This document shows, one piece after another, positions 43,300 to 52,432 of a stretch of 64,000 bases of DNA. Source of the DNA: ZC4RG30 sp963777735 (GTDB lineage: Bacteria > Pseudomonadota > Gammaproteobacteria > Steroidobacterales > Steroidobacteraceae); contig CAVZRQ010000005.1 in the NCBI GenBank assembly GCA_963777735.1, forward strand, positions 62,001 through 126,000, in the 5' to 3' direction. Numbering within the stretch: the first letter of the stretch is position 1; the number at the start of each line of letters is the position of its first letter. The notes beneath the pieces were generated by a model. The model made no database searches and was not told the origin of the DNA. It was given only the letters and a program-made list of their open reading frames with translations. A program made the position numbers and the translations under genes.

Positions 43300-43319
43300 G
43301 AACGTAGCGAAAACGTAGC
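43300..43319 (+). repeat. Candidate integrase arm site, right copy
   Basis: A second identical copy of the 20-base GAACGTAGC-containing repeat described at 41274-41293, in the same orientation near the right end of the element. Confidence 0.5.
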
Positions 43320-43415
43320 GTTTGATGCTTGAACGTGCGCTTCGGTGCCGATTTCGAGTGAGTGCGAGCCTGCTAACTTGTTGAAAACAAAGAACCTCAA
43401 AATCCACTGACGCGC

Positions 43416-43462
43416 CTACGAACCAGAAGGTCGGGAGTTCGAATCTCTCCAGGCGCGCCATG
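43416..43462 (+). repeat. attR: 47-bp direct repeat, right copy
   Basis: An exact duplicate of the tRNA-Arg 3' segment at 41185-41231, without the 5' half, so not a functional tRNA. It is followed 10 bases later by a terminator, marking the original chromosomal continuation of the tRNA gene. Confidence 0.8.
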
Positions 43463-43472
43463 TGGAAAGTTA

Positions 43473-43495
43473 AGCCGGCCCTGTGCCGGCTTTTT
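43473..43495 (+). terminator. Intrinsic terminator, original end of tRNA-Arg transcript
   Basis: AGCCGGC/GCCGGCT form a 7-bp stem with a CCTGT loop, followed by TTTTT. Its distance from the right attachment repeat indicates that it terminated the tRNA-Arg transcript before insertion of the element moved it 2.2 kb away. Confidence 0.75.
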
Positions 43496-43591
43496 CATTT
43501 CATAGGGGCCAAGTGGGGGTTCCTGGAGCCCAGAACCTGTTGCGGTACACTTCTCGCGCACGTTGTTCTCCAACCCCTCCGGGCAAAGCTG

Positions 43592-45859
43592 ATGTTTCCA
43601 GGACGGAAGACAGGGCGCTTGAGTTACGGGAGCTGGATTGCATCCGGTGGCCTTGCTGCGCTGGTTTCGTTCTCCGCCGCCGGGAAGGATGCAGAACCAA
43701 TCCTGGATGAACTCGAAGCGGTTGAAGTAATCGGCCACGGTGAAGTGCGTCAACTGCTGCGCCTTGGACCAGGACAACTCCAGACGCTGCCAGGGGGCAC
43801 CACTGTGCTCAAGGCGCTGGAACGACTGCCCGGGGTCAATTTCCACTCTGCCGATTCGTTCGGCGCCAACGAGTGGTCCGTGCGGCTGACGGTGCGCGGC
43901 TTCGCGCAGAACCAGCTCGGGTTCACGCTCGATGGTGTGCCATTGGGTGACATGTCCTATGCGAATCACAATGGCCTGCATGTCAGCCGCGCCATAGTCA
44001 GTGAAGATGTAGGCGAGGTTCGGCTTTCACAGGGCGCGGGCGCGCTCGGTACGGCTTCGACCAGCAATCTCGGTGGCACCATCGAATTCTTCAGCAGCAA
44101 TCCCGCCGCCGTGGCGGGAGGCCGGGGCGCCGTTACTGCCGGCAGCCAGGACACTCGCAGGCTCTACGGCCGTTTCGACAGTGGGCTGTTTGGCACTGGC
44201 ACCAGTGTCTTTGTCTCGGCGTCAGACAGCAACACCAGGAAATGGCGTGGCGCCGGGAATCAGCAACAACGCAATTTCACCTTCAAACTGCAGCAGGATG
44301 TGGGTGCGACAAGGCTCGCGGCATTTGCCAACTATTCCGACCGCACCGACATCGACTACCAGGACCTGTCTTACGACCTCATCTCAAGGCGCGGCTACTT
44401 CTGGGACAACCTGGCCCCGGACTGGAACAGCGCCGTAACGGCTGCGCAGCAGTGTGCGAACTCCGGATTCAGCAACGCGCAGCTCTGCGACGATGCCTAC
44501 TGGGACAGTTCGACCCTGCGTCGCGATCTGCTCACTTACATCAGCGCTGATTTCCCATTGGGCGCACGCATGAAAGTCGATGCAAGGCTCTATCTGCATC
44601 GCAATCACGGGCAGGGTCTCTGGGCGACCCCTTACACACCCACGCCTGGTGGTGCGCCATTCTCGATCCGCACCACCGATTTCGAAATCGATCGCCACGG
44701 ATTCATTTCGCGTCTGCGCGGGGACCTGGGTGCTCACCAGCTGCAAGCCGGATTGTGGTACGAATCGAATCGCTTCAACCAGACCCGGATGTTCGTCGGG
44801 GAGCCGTTGCTTTCCGGGCCCTCCCGGTCTTTCCGCGAGTTCCAGAGTGATCCGTTCCTTACGCAATGGGATTACGACTTCGAGACTCGCACCGTGCATC
44901 TGCACCTGCAGGACGAGTGGCAGATCTCACAGGCACTTCGTGGCACCTTCGGCGCCAAGATGATGGACGTACGCAACTCCGTAGCCACCATCACCGGCCC
45001 CGCCAAGAATGGCTCCATCCGGGCGCGCGATCGATTCCTGCCGCAGGCGGGGTTCGTCTATTCGCTGACGGACCGCCACGAACTCTTCGCCAGCGCCACC
45101 TCCAACCTGCGCGCTTACATCAGTGCCGGCTTCGCCGGGCCGTTCGGAACGAGCGCCGCAGGCTTTGCCGCAATTCGTGACTCGCTGCGGCCAGAGCGCT
45201 CGACAACCTGGGAAGCTGGCTGGCGTTTCCGGTCAACGCAGCTGCAAGGATCTGCAGCGGTTTACCGAGTGGAGTACCAGAACCGGCTGTTGTCCATCCA
45301 GCCCGGGCCGATCGTCCTCGGCAACCCGGCGCTGCTGGCAAACGTAGGTTCCGTAACCACCACCGGCGCGGAACTGGCGCTGGACTGGAAACCCTTGCGA
45401 GGCCTCAACTGGTTCAGTTCTGTCACGCTGAATGACTCGCAGTTCAACGATGACTACGTGACAAATGGCCGGACGGTAGCTGTCCGTGGCCGCCAGCTAC
45501 CCGATGCGCCGCGCCTCGTGCTGCGCAGCGAAATCAGCTTCGATACCGGACAGTACTGGATGAAACTTGCCGGCAGCCAGGTCGGCAAGCGCTTCTACAC
45601 TTACCTGAACGATGGGGCTGTTCCCGGGAACCTGCTGTTCAACGCCGGTCTTGGCTTTCGATTTGCAGGGACTGGCCAGTCATCCGACAGGTTCAACGAA
45701 ATGACTTTGCAGCTCGACGTCATGAATCTCGCCAACAAGCGCTACATCGCGACCGCGGGCTCGACAGATTTTGTCGAAAGCGATGTGGCAGGAACGCGGC
45801 AGACGCTCCTTCCCGGCGCACCGCGCCAGTATTACGTCACGCTGCGAGCGCGCCTTTAG
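43592..45859 (+). CDS. TonB-dependent outer-membrane receptor
   Basis: A 755-residue receptor from ATG 43592, chosen because the signal region (SYGSWIASGGLAALVSFSAAG) follows it; an upstream in-frame ATG at 43460 lies in the attachment repeat and is rejected. A TonB-box-like LEAVEVIG precedes a plug domain (VLKALERLPGVNF, VRLTVRGFAQNQLGFTLDGVPLGD). The rest is a 22-strand barrel ending in PRQYYVTLRARL. The plug resembles receptors for siderophores or other large organic ligands, but the ligand is not identifiable. Its last 23 bases overlap the convergent histidine kinase gene. Confidence 0.85.
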   Translation: MFPGRKTGRLSYGSWIASGGLAALVSFSAAGKDAEPILDELEAVEVIGHGEVRQLLRLGPGQLQTLPGGTTVLKALERLPGVNFHSADSFGANEWSVRLTVRGFAQNQLGFTLDGVPLGDMSYANHNGLHVSRAIVSEDVGEVRLSQGAGALGTASTSNLGGTIEFFSSNPAAVAGGRGAVTAGSQDTRRLYGRFDSGLFGTGTSVFVSASDSNTRKWRGAGNQQQRNFTFKLQQDVGATRLAAFANYSDRTDIDYQDLSYDLISRRGYFWDNLAPDWNSAVTAAQQCANSGFSNAQLCDDAYWDSSTLRRDLLTYISADFPLGARMKVDARLYLHRNHGQGLWATPYTPTPGGAPFSIRTTDFEIDRHGFISRLRGDLGAHQLQAGLWYESNRFNQTRMFVGEPLLSGPSRSFREFQSDPFLTQWDYDFETRTVHLHLQDEWQISQALRGTFGAKMMDVRNSVATITGPAKNGSIRARDRFLPQAGFVYSLTDRHELFASATSNLRAYISAGFAGPFGTSAAGFAAIRDSLRPERSTTWEAGWRFRSTQLQGSAAVYRVEYQNRLLSIQPGPIVLGNPALLANVGSVTTTGAELALDWKPLRGLNWFSSVTLNDSQFNDDYVTNGRTVAVRGRQLPDAPRLVLRSEISFDTGQYWMKLAGSQVGKRFYTYLNDGAVPGNLLFNAGLGFRFAGTGQSSDRFNEMTLQLDVMNLANKRYIATAGSTDFVESDVAGTRQTLLPGAPRQYYVTLRARL

Positions 45860-47936
45860 CGCCACGATCCAGCGGGAATGACATCGTGAAGCGCGCACCG
45901 CGACCCGGCGCGGTGTCCACATTCAGGTCTCCGCCCATCTCGCTGATCCGTTCGGCAATGCTCCAGAGTCCGAAACTTCCGGAGCGCTGGCTGAACATGT
46001 CCAGCTGCCAGTCGAAGCCCTTGCCACTATCCATCACCTGGACATGTATCTGCCCGGCCTGGTCCCATACGTTCACGGTGGCCTGTTCCACGCCAGAATG
46101 CTTCACGACATTGCGCAGCAGTTCGCGGATCAGCTTGAAGATCAGGATCCGCAATTCCATCGGAATCCGCTCTTCCTGCACATTGCAGTCGAGCTCCACG
46201 TGCAGCTGGTCGTGGCTGCGAAACCGCACTGAAAGCCACTGCAGCGCAGGTTGCAGGCCCAGTTCATAGAGACCTGGCGGGCTCAGGTCTGCAATCATGG
46301 TGCGGGTGCGTTCCTGGACGCTGCGCAGGTTGGTGGACAGGTCATCGATCAATCCGTTCCTGCCGTCACCCGGCTGATCGCGCAGCACCTTCAGCATCAT
46401 CCCCATCGCAACCAGCGACTGTGCGATACCATCGTGCAGATCAACGGCAGTAGCGCGCCGCGCCCGCTCGTCCGCCGAGATTATCTGTCTGGCATACGAC
46501 TTGATCCGTTCCTGGTCACGCAGCAATCGCGAATTGAGGTTCACGATCTCTGTAATTTCGTTGGCGATGCACCATACCCGCTCCAGATGGCCATCGGTCA
46601 CCACGGCTTCAAATGAAACCATGAAAGCGCGCGAGTCGCGCGCCGCCGGGATGTTCAGCCGCAGGCCTTCGCAGCGCAGATGTCCGGCAAGCAACCGGTC
46701 GAGAAACTGTTCGATCAGGGAAGTCCAGGCGCCGGTGCCGGTGGTTGGCGAATCATCGGCGTTGCCGGGCAAGGGTCCGAGGTTGAGCTGCTGGAATGCC
46801 TGGTTGGATTCTGCGATCCGGGCCTGCTGCAGGAACCACTCCCGGACTTGTTCACGCGGCAGATTCAATGGCAGCGGGCGTGCCATCTCCATTCTCGCTA
46901 CGGCTTCCGAGGTGAATTCGATGAAAGTACGGTAGCGTGTTTCACTGGCTGCAAGCTGTTCCGTTGCCATCGCCCGTTCTGCAGTGAACGAGCTGACCAT
47001 CAAGGTGATGACGACCATGAGCACCAGGCTGAACTGCCCCCACACCACGATGTCGAATGGCCCCTGGACTACGTAGGGACCGAGGCCGTTCGAGGTCTGG
47101 TAAACGGCGATCAAGGTCACCATTGAAGATATCGAGACGGACCAGCGAGGGGGTAGCCGCAGCGCCGCAATCACGAGCAGTGCGGTAAGGAAGACTGGAA
47201 ACTGCAGGATCGATCCCTGCTGTCCGGGGGGCAGGGAAAACATCCACCAGGTCAGTGGTGCCATTGTCAGGGCGTAGAGCAGCGCTTCCCAGCGGTTCTG
47301 CTGGTGCAGGGAAACATAGACCTTTCGCAACGGCACCAGCCAGCCGTACATCATTGGCGCAATGGTCAGGGCACCAAGCCAGTTGCCGGCCCACCATGTC
47401 TGCCAGGAGCGAATGAAGTCCTCGTGGCCCATCACGTTCATTGCAGCGTAGGAACCCAGAAAGCCGCCAACAGCCGCTCCCACGCAGGTGGCAAACAAGA
47501 CAACCAGAACCTTGCCAAGGTTGACTTCGTACTGATTGCGGCTCAGGAGGCGCACCAGGGAAACGGTGACGAGACCCTCGAGCGTGTTTGCCAGCAGGAA
47601 CCAGCCCGACCAGCCGTGGGCGAATGGGAAATCCATCTGGGATGCGAAGGACGCTTCGACGCCCCACTGGATCAGGATCACCGCGGCCCAGAGTCGCGCG
47701 GGTGCAAGCCACAGGGTGACAATGAGGCTGCCGGAAGCGGGCCAGATCCAGGACAGGTTTCCTTCACCCACCTTGAGGTTGTAACCCAGCCAGACGCAAA
47801 CGTAATGCACTACGCCAAAGCCAAGCAGCAATCCGATGCTGCCGCCCCAGGTGCGTCCTGCCTCTTTCCAGATGTTTGCCAACGCGCGTGCGCTGTTTGC
47901 GCGGAAGCCAGTACTCCGTTCCATTATCCCGCTCAC
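45837..47936 (-). CDS. MASE1-PAS sensor histidine kinase (NarL type)
   Basis: A 699-residue membrane kinase. Residues 35-315 form a MASE1 multi-helix sensor domain, and 330-465 a PAS-like region. The HisKA_3 dimerisation segment ATAVDLHDGIAQSL has the phospho-acceptor His501, and a HATPase_c domain has KLIRELLRNVVKHSG and VMDSGKGF. HisKA_3 kinases usually signal to a LuxR/NarL-type response regulator, but none is encoded in the window, so this is an orphan kinase here. It overlaps the convergent TonB receptor gene tail-to-tail. A start four codons later is also possible. Confidence 0.88.
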   Translation of the reverse strand: MSGIMERSTGFRANSARALANIWKEAGRTWGGSIGLLLGFGVVHYVCVWLGYNLKVGEGNLSWIWPASGSLIVTLWLAPARLWAAVILIQWGVEASFASQMDFPFAHGWSGWFLLANTLEGLVTVSLVRLLSRNQYEVNLGKVLVVLFATCVGAAVGGFLGSYAAMNVMGHEDFIRSWQTWWAGNWLGALTIAPMMYGWLVPLRKVYVSLHQQNRWEALLYALTMAPLTWWMFSLPPGQQGSILQFPVFLTALLVIAALRLPPRWSVSISSMVTLIAVYQTSNGLGPYVVQGPFDIVVWGQFSLVLMVVITLMVSSFTAERAMATEQLAASETRYRTFIEFTSEAVARMEMARPLPLNLPREQVREWFLQQARIAESNQAFQQLNLGPLPGNADDSPTTGTGAWTSLIEQFLDRLLAGHLRCEGLRLNIPAARDSRAFMVSFEAVVTDGHLERVWCIANEITEIVNLNSRLLRDQERIKSYARQIISADERARRATAVDLHDGIAQSLVAMGMMLKVLRDQPGDGRNGLIDDLSTNLRSVQERTRTMIADLSPPGLYELGLQPALQWLSVRFRSHDQLHVELDCNVQEERIPMELRILIFKLIRELLRNVVKHSGVEQATVNVWDQAGQIHVQVMDSGKGFDWQLDMFSQRSGSFGLWSIAERISEMGGDLNVDTAPGRGARFTMSFPLDRGAKGALAA

Positions 47937-48270
47937 TTCCTTTTGAGGTGCGGAAGGGTAGGGTTGCCGAGGTCCCTAGCCCATAAGGGGAAACCTGAAA
48001 TTCCCGGGAAACAAGGAATGCAATGCAGCATTGGCCCGCCCTGCGGGATAGCCCGGCTCCGTGGGGAGCCATGCCCAATCATGGGGCGCCGCGCTGATTT
48101 CAACAATATTCAGACCGCCGCGCTCAATGGGAAGTGTCGAGCCGCGTACTTACCTCAGGGACGTTGTAGACTTTTCCCTGGACTACACGGCCTGGTTCGA
48201 TATTCGCACTGGCATGGCTGCTGTCGCCAGTCAGGCCATTGCGGCAACCGTTGTATGCGCTGGAGTGGGG
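47937..48270. other. Intergenic region, 334 bp
   Basis: Between the divergent histidine kinase and the hypothetical protein at 48271. The plus frame is open through part of it but has no family-like residues before the signal peptide at 48271. No convincing promoter, RNA or repeat is seen. Confidence 0.4.
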
Positions 48271-48993
48271 ATGAAGCTCGGAATAATCGCGGTCTTGCTG
48301 GCCGCTGCTCACATGCCTGCATTGGCAGCAACACCTCCAGACTTCACGGGTGTCTGGTCTCCAGCCGCCGCTGCGCCGAGGGGGGCGACCGGCGGACCTG
48401 GCCCGCAGTTATCCCTGCGACCGGAAGCGAAGCAGCGGCACGATGCCTTCAATGCCATTGTCTCCCCGACTGGTGACACGCCTGGCGGCGTATGCCTCGG
48501 AGCAGGCATGCCAGGGGCTTTGCTCGGCGGTGGCGGCTATCCCATGGAAATCATCCAGCGACCCGAACAGATCACCATCATCTTCGAGCTGCACGGCGAG
48601 GCACGTCGCGTGTATTTCGGCGATCGCAATGCGCCAGAGCAGGACCGCGTTCCCTCGCGCGTCGGCTATTCCAGCGGCAAGTGGGAAGGCGACGTGCTGG
48701 TGGTGGAGACCAACAACCTTGTCGAGCAGCTCGACCAGCGCACCACGCCGCACTCCGACGAGGCCACCATTGTCGAGCGCTACAGTGTGGGGGGCGTCGA
48801 TGCCCAGGGGCGTCGCCAGCTGGTGGCGCAGGTGACGATGACCGACCCGAAGTTCTATACCGAACCGCTGGTGCTCACGCGACGTTGGACGCAGGTGCCC
48901 AATGGACACCTGCTGCCCTACGAGTGCAACGAGGAGTTCTGGCGCGACCGCCTGGAAAGTCTTGCCGGGAAGGCCGGGTTGAAGCTGCCTTAA
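48271..48993 (+). CDS. Conserved periplasmic hypothetical, paralogue of 3755-4522
   Basis: A 240-residue protein from ATG 48271, preceded by GGAGTGGGG and starting a clear signal peptide (LGIIAVLLAAAHMPALAA); the longer in-frame reading from 48061 is not needed. Motifs PDFTGVW, PMEIIQRPEQ, RRVYFGDR and GKWEGDVLVVETNNL appear in the same order and spacing as in the protein at 3755-4522. No catalytic residue set is recognised. It is convergent with the NTF2-like gene, 13 bases away. Confidence 0.6.
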   Translation: MKLGIIAVLLAAAHMPALAATPPDFTGVWSPAAAAPRGATGGPGPQLSLRPEAKQRHDAFNAIVSPTGDTPGGVCLGAGMPGALLGGGGYPMEIIQRPEQITIIFELHGEARRVYFGDRNAPEQDRVPSRVGYSSGKWEGDVLVVETNNLVEQLDQRTTPHSDEATIVERYSVGGVDAQGRRQLVAQVTMTDPKFYTEPLVLTRRWTQVPNGHLLPYECNEEFWRDRLESLAGKAGLKLP

Positions 48994-49006
48994 GCTCGCG
49001 GAACCC

Positions 49007-49531
49007 TCAAGGCGAAACGCGCCGCTCCTTGATCAGCCATTTGCCATCGCGCCGTGTCAGGAAATCTTCCGACGAACCCATGAGATCTACCGTCATGGGT
49101 TTGCCGGTGCCGTGCGCAACGACGAACATCCAGTAGGCGCGCACCACCGCGTTGTCGCCATCGAGGAATTCAATAGCCTGGTTCGTGACTACATGATGCG
49201 TGGCCGTAGCAGCAACGCCTTCCTTCGCACGCCGCTCGGCGCGCGACTTCATCACCGGTTCCACGTACTTGCGGATGGCTGCCTTGCCTTCATGGGTTCC
49301 CTCCGCCGCCACGAAACGTGCGTCTTCAGTGAGGGTTGCGAGGTACCCGGTGAGGTCCGCGTCGTCCAGTCCGCGGACATAGCGGCGCAGAGTTTCCTCG
49401 ATGGCCATGCGGTCCTGCGCCAGCAGGGCAGGGTTTATCGGTGCGGCGGCAATGACCGGAGTTGCACTGCCCAAGGCGAGCAGCGCAGTAGCGGACCACT
49501 TTGGCAGCAATCCCATTGTTCCTGACTTCAT
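49007..49531 (-). CDS. Secreted NTF2-like (SnoaL-type) protein
   Basis: A 174-residue protein from ATG 49531, with AGGAGT upstream and a signal peptide ending at PVIAAAP. The mature domain (AIEETLRRYVRGLDDADLTGYLATLTEDARF ... SEDFLTRRDGKWLIKERRV) matches NTF2-like alpha+beta cone folds used as binding proteins or simple enzymes. No specific activity can be assigned. It starts 28 bases after the serine hydrolase stop and is probably in one transcript with it. Confidence 0.7.
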   Translation of the reverse strand: MKSGTMGLLPKWSATALLALGSATPVIAAAPINPALLAQDRMAIEETLRRYVRGLDDADLTGYLATLTEDARFVAAEGTHEGKAAIRKYVEPVMKSRAERRAKEGVAATATHHVVTNQAIEFLDGDNAVVRAYWMFVVAHGTGKPMTVDLMGSSEDFLTRRDGKWLIKERRVSP

Positions 49532-49559
49532 TGCGCAGACTCCTGTATTTCGATTCCGC

Positions 49560-50849
<1,290 letters not shown>

Positions 50850-50967
50850 GTGCCCTCCGTCGTTTTTATTGTCCTGGGTCGGGATTATGCCTCCCGCAAG
50901 GCGCCCGGTGGGGCGGGCAATTGGAATATCCTATCCGTCGCTTCTCGCATCGGGGGTCTGCAGCAAC

Positions 50968-52398
50968 ATGGTCGACACGAAACTCTTCTACATCAATGGC
51001 AAGTGGACCCCGCCTGCCATCTCGAAACTGCTCGATGTGGAGAATCCCGCGACCGAAGAGGTGATCGCCCAGATCAGCCTGGGGAGCCAGGTGGATGTCG
51101 ATCGCGCGGTGGCCGCTGCCCGGGCCGCCTTCGAATCCTTCTCGCAGACCACACCCGAGGAGCGCCTTGCCCTTCTCGAGCGCATCGTCGCCGAGTACAC
51201 CCGGCGAGCACCGGATCTGACCAGCGCTGTCACGGCCGAGATGGGCGCACCCACCTGGCTCGCCCGCGATGCGCAGGTGCCACTCGGTGCGGTGCATTTC
51301 ACTCAGGCCATCGAGGTGCTCAAGACCTATCAGTTCGAACGCCGGTTCGGCACCACGCTCGTGCGTCGCGAACCGGTTGGTGTGTGCGCCCTCATCACGC
51401 CCTGGAACTGGCCGCTTTACCAGATCGGCTGCAAGGTGGCCGCGGCGCTGGCGGCCGGCTGCACGATGGTGCTGAAGCCCAGTGAGCTCGCGCCTCTCGA
51501 TGCCATCCTCTTTGCCGAAGTGCTCGATGCAGCCGGTGTGCCGCCTGGCGTGTTCAACCTGATCAATGGCGACGGCCCGACGGTGGGCGTGGCATTGAGT
51601 TCACACAAGGACATCGACATGGTGTCTTTCACGGGCTCGACGCGCGCGGGCATCGATGTGGCCCGCAATGCTGCGGGCACCGTGAAGCGGGTGGCCCAGG
51701 AGCTGGGTGGCAAGTCGGCGAACATCCTGCTCGACGACGCGGACCTCGCAACCTTCGTGCCACAGGGCGTGCAGGGTGTGTTCATGAATACCGGACAGGC
51801 CTGCGCCTGCCCGTCGCGCATGCTGGTGCCGCAGCATCTGCATGACGAAGTGGTGCGGCTCGCGAAAGCCTCTGCGGAAGGCACGGTGGTGGGCGATCCG
51901 CTCAAGGATGGCGTCAAGGTTGGCCCACTCATCAGCAAGGCACAGTACGAGCGCGTGCAGGGTTACATCAGGAAGGGCATCGAAGAAGGCGCGACCCTTG
52001 TAGTGGGCGGGCCCGGCAAGCCGGAAGGCCTGGCAACAGGCCACTTTGCGAAGCCCACCATCTTCGCGAATGTCCGCAATGACATGACCATCGCCCAGGA
52101 AGAGATCTTCGGGCCGGTGCTCGTCATCATCCCGTACAAGGACGAAGCAGACGCGATCCGCATCGCGAACGACTCGCAGTATGGCCTTTCGGGTTTCGTG
52201 GTCTCGAAGGATCTCGAGCGCGCCCGCAAGGTCGCGAAATGTTTCCGCAGCGGGCAGGTCCGTCTGAACGGCGCGAAGCATGACTTCTCCGCGCCTTTCG
52301 GTGGCTACAAGTTCTCAGGCAACGGGCGCGAATTCGGTGTGTTCGGGATCGAGGAGTACCTCGAGGCCAAGTCGATCTGCGGGTACTTTCCAGCCTGA
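50968..52398 (+). CDS. Aldehyde dehydrogenase (NAD(P)+-dependent)
   Basis: A 476-residue enzyme oxidising an aldehyde to the acid. Catalytic Cys279 is in NTGQACACPSR and Glu245 in AQELGGKSAN; the Rossmann turn is FTGSTRAG and the oxyanion Asn is in TPWNWP. The ATG at 50968 puts LFYINGKW at the family N-terminus; the ORF extends 279 bases upstream only by chance. The substrate aldehyde is unknown. The gene is divergent from the serine hydrolase and 34 bases upstream of the penicillin-binding protein gene, which may share its transcript. Confidence 0.92.
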   Translation: MVDTKLFYINGKWTPPAISKLLDVENPATEEVIAQISLGSQVDVDRAVAAARAAFESFSQTTPEERLALLERIVAEYTRRAPDLTSAVTAEMGAPTWLARDAQVPLGAVHFTQAIEVLKTYQFERRFGTTLVRREPVGVCALITPWNWPLYQIGCKVAAALAAGCTMVLKPSELAPLDAILFAEVLDAAGVPPGVFNLINGDGPTVGVALSSHKDIDMVSFTGSTRAGIDVARNAAGTVKRVAQELGGKSANILLDDADLATFVPQGVQGVFMNTGQACACPSRMLVPQHLHDEVVRLAKASAEGTVVGDPLKDGVKVGPLISKAQYERVQGYIRKGIEEGATLVVGGPGKPEGLATGHFAKPTIFANVRNDMTIAQEEIFGPVLVIIPYKDEADAIRIANDSQYGLSGFVVSKDLERARKVAKCFRSGQVRLNGAKHDFSAPFGGYKFSGNGREFGVFGIEEYLEAKSICGYFPA

Positions 52399-52432
52399 GG
52401 CAATGCCGGTTTGAAGGCAGGGGGTTTCTGGC

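Larger units (their letters stand above)
41185..43462. mobile_element. Decayed integrative element in tRNA-Arg
   Basis: A 2.2-kb segment bounded by two identical 47-bp copies of the tRNA-Arg 3' end (41185-41231 and 43416-43462). Reading inward from the tRNA it holds a truncated tyrosine integrase, a small lipoprotein, a tiny secreted peptide and an IS91-type transposase fragment. The tRNA terminator lies immediately outside the right copy, as expected if the element inserted between tRNA and terminator. With its integrase lacking an N-terminal half, it is unlikely to move unaided. Bases 41846-42073 and 43150-43299 contain nothing that can be supported as a gene. Confidence 0.75.

Noticed and set aside
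43411..43460. Second tRNA gene after the element
   Set aside because: Only the 3' part from the anticodon loop onward is present. The D arm and 5' acceptor strand are missing, so it is an attachment-site duplicate.
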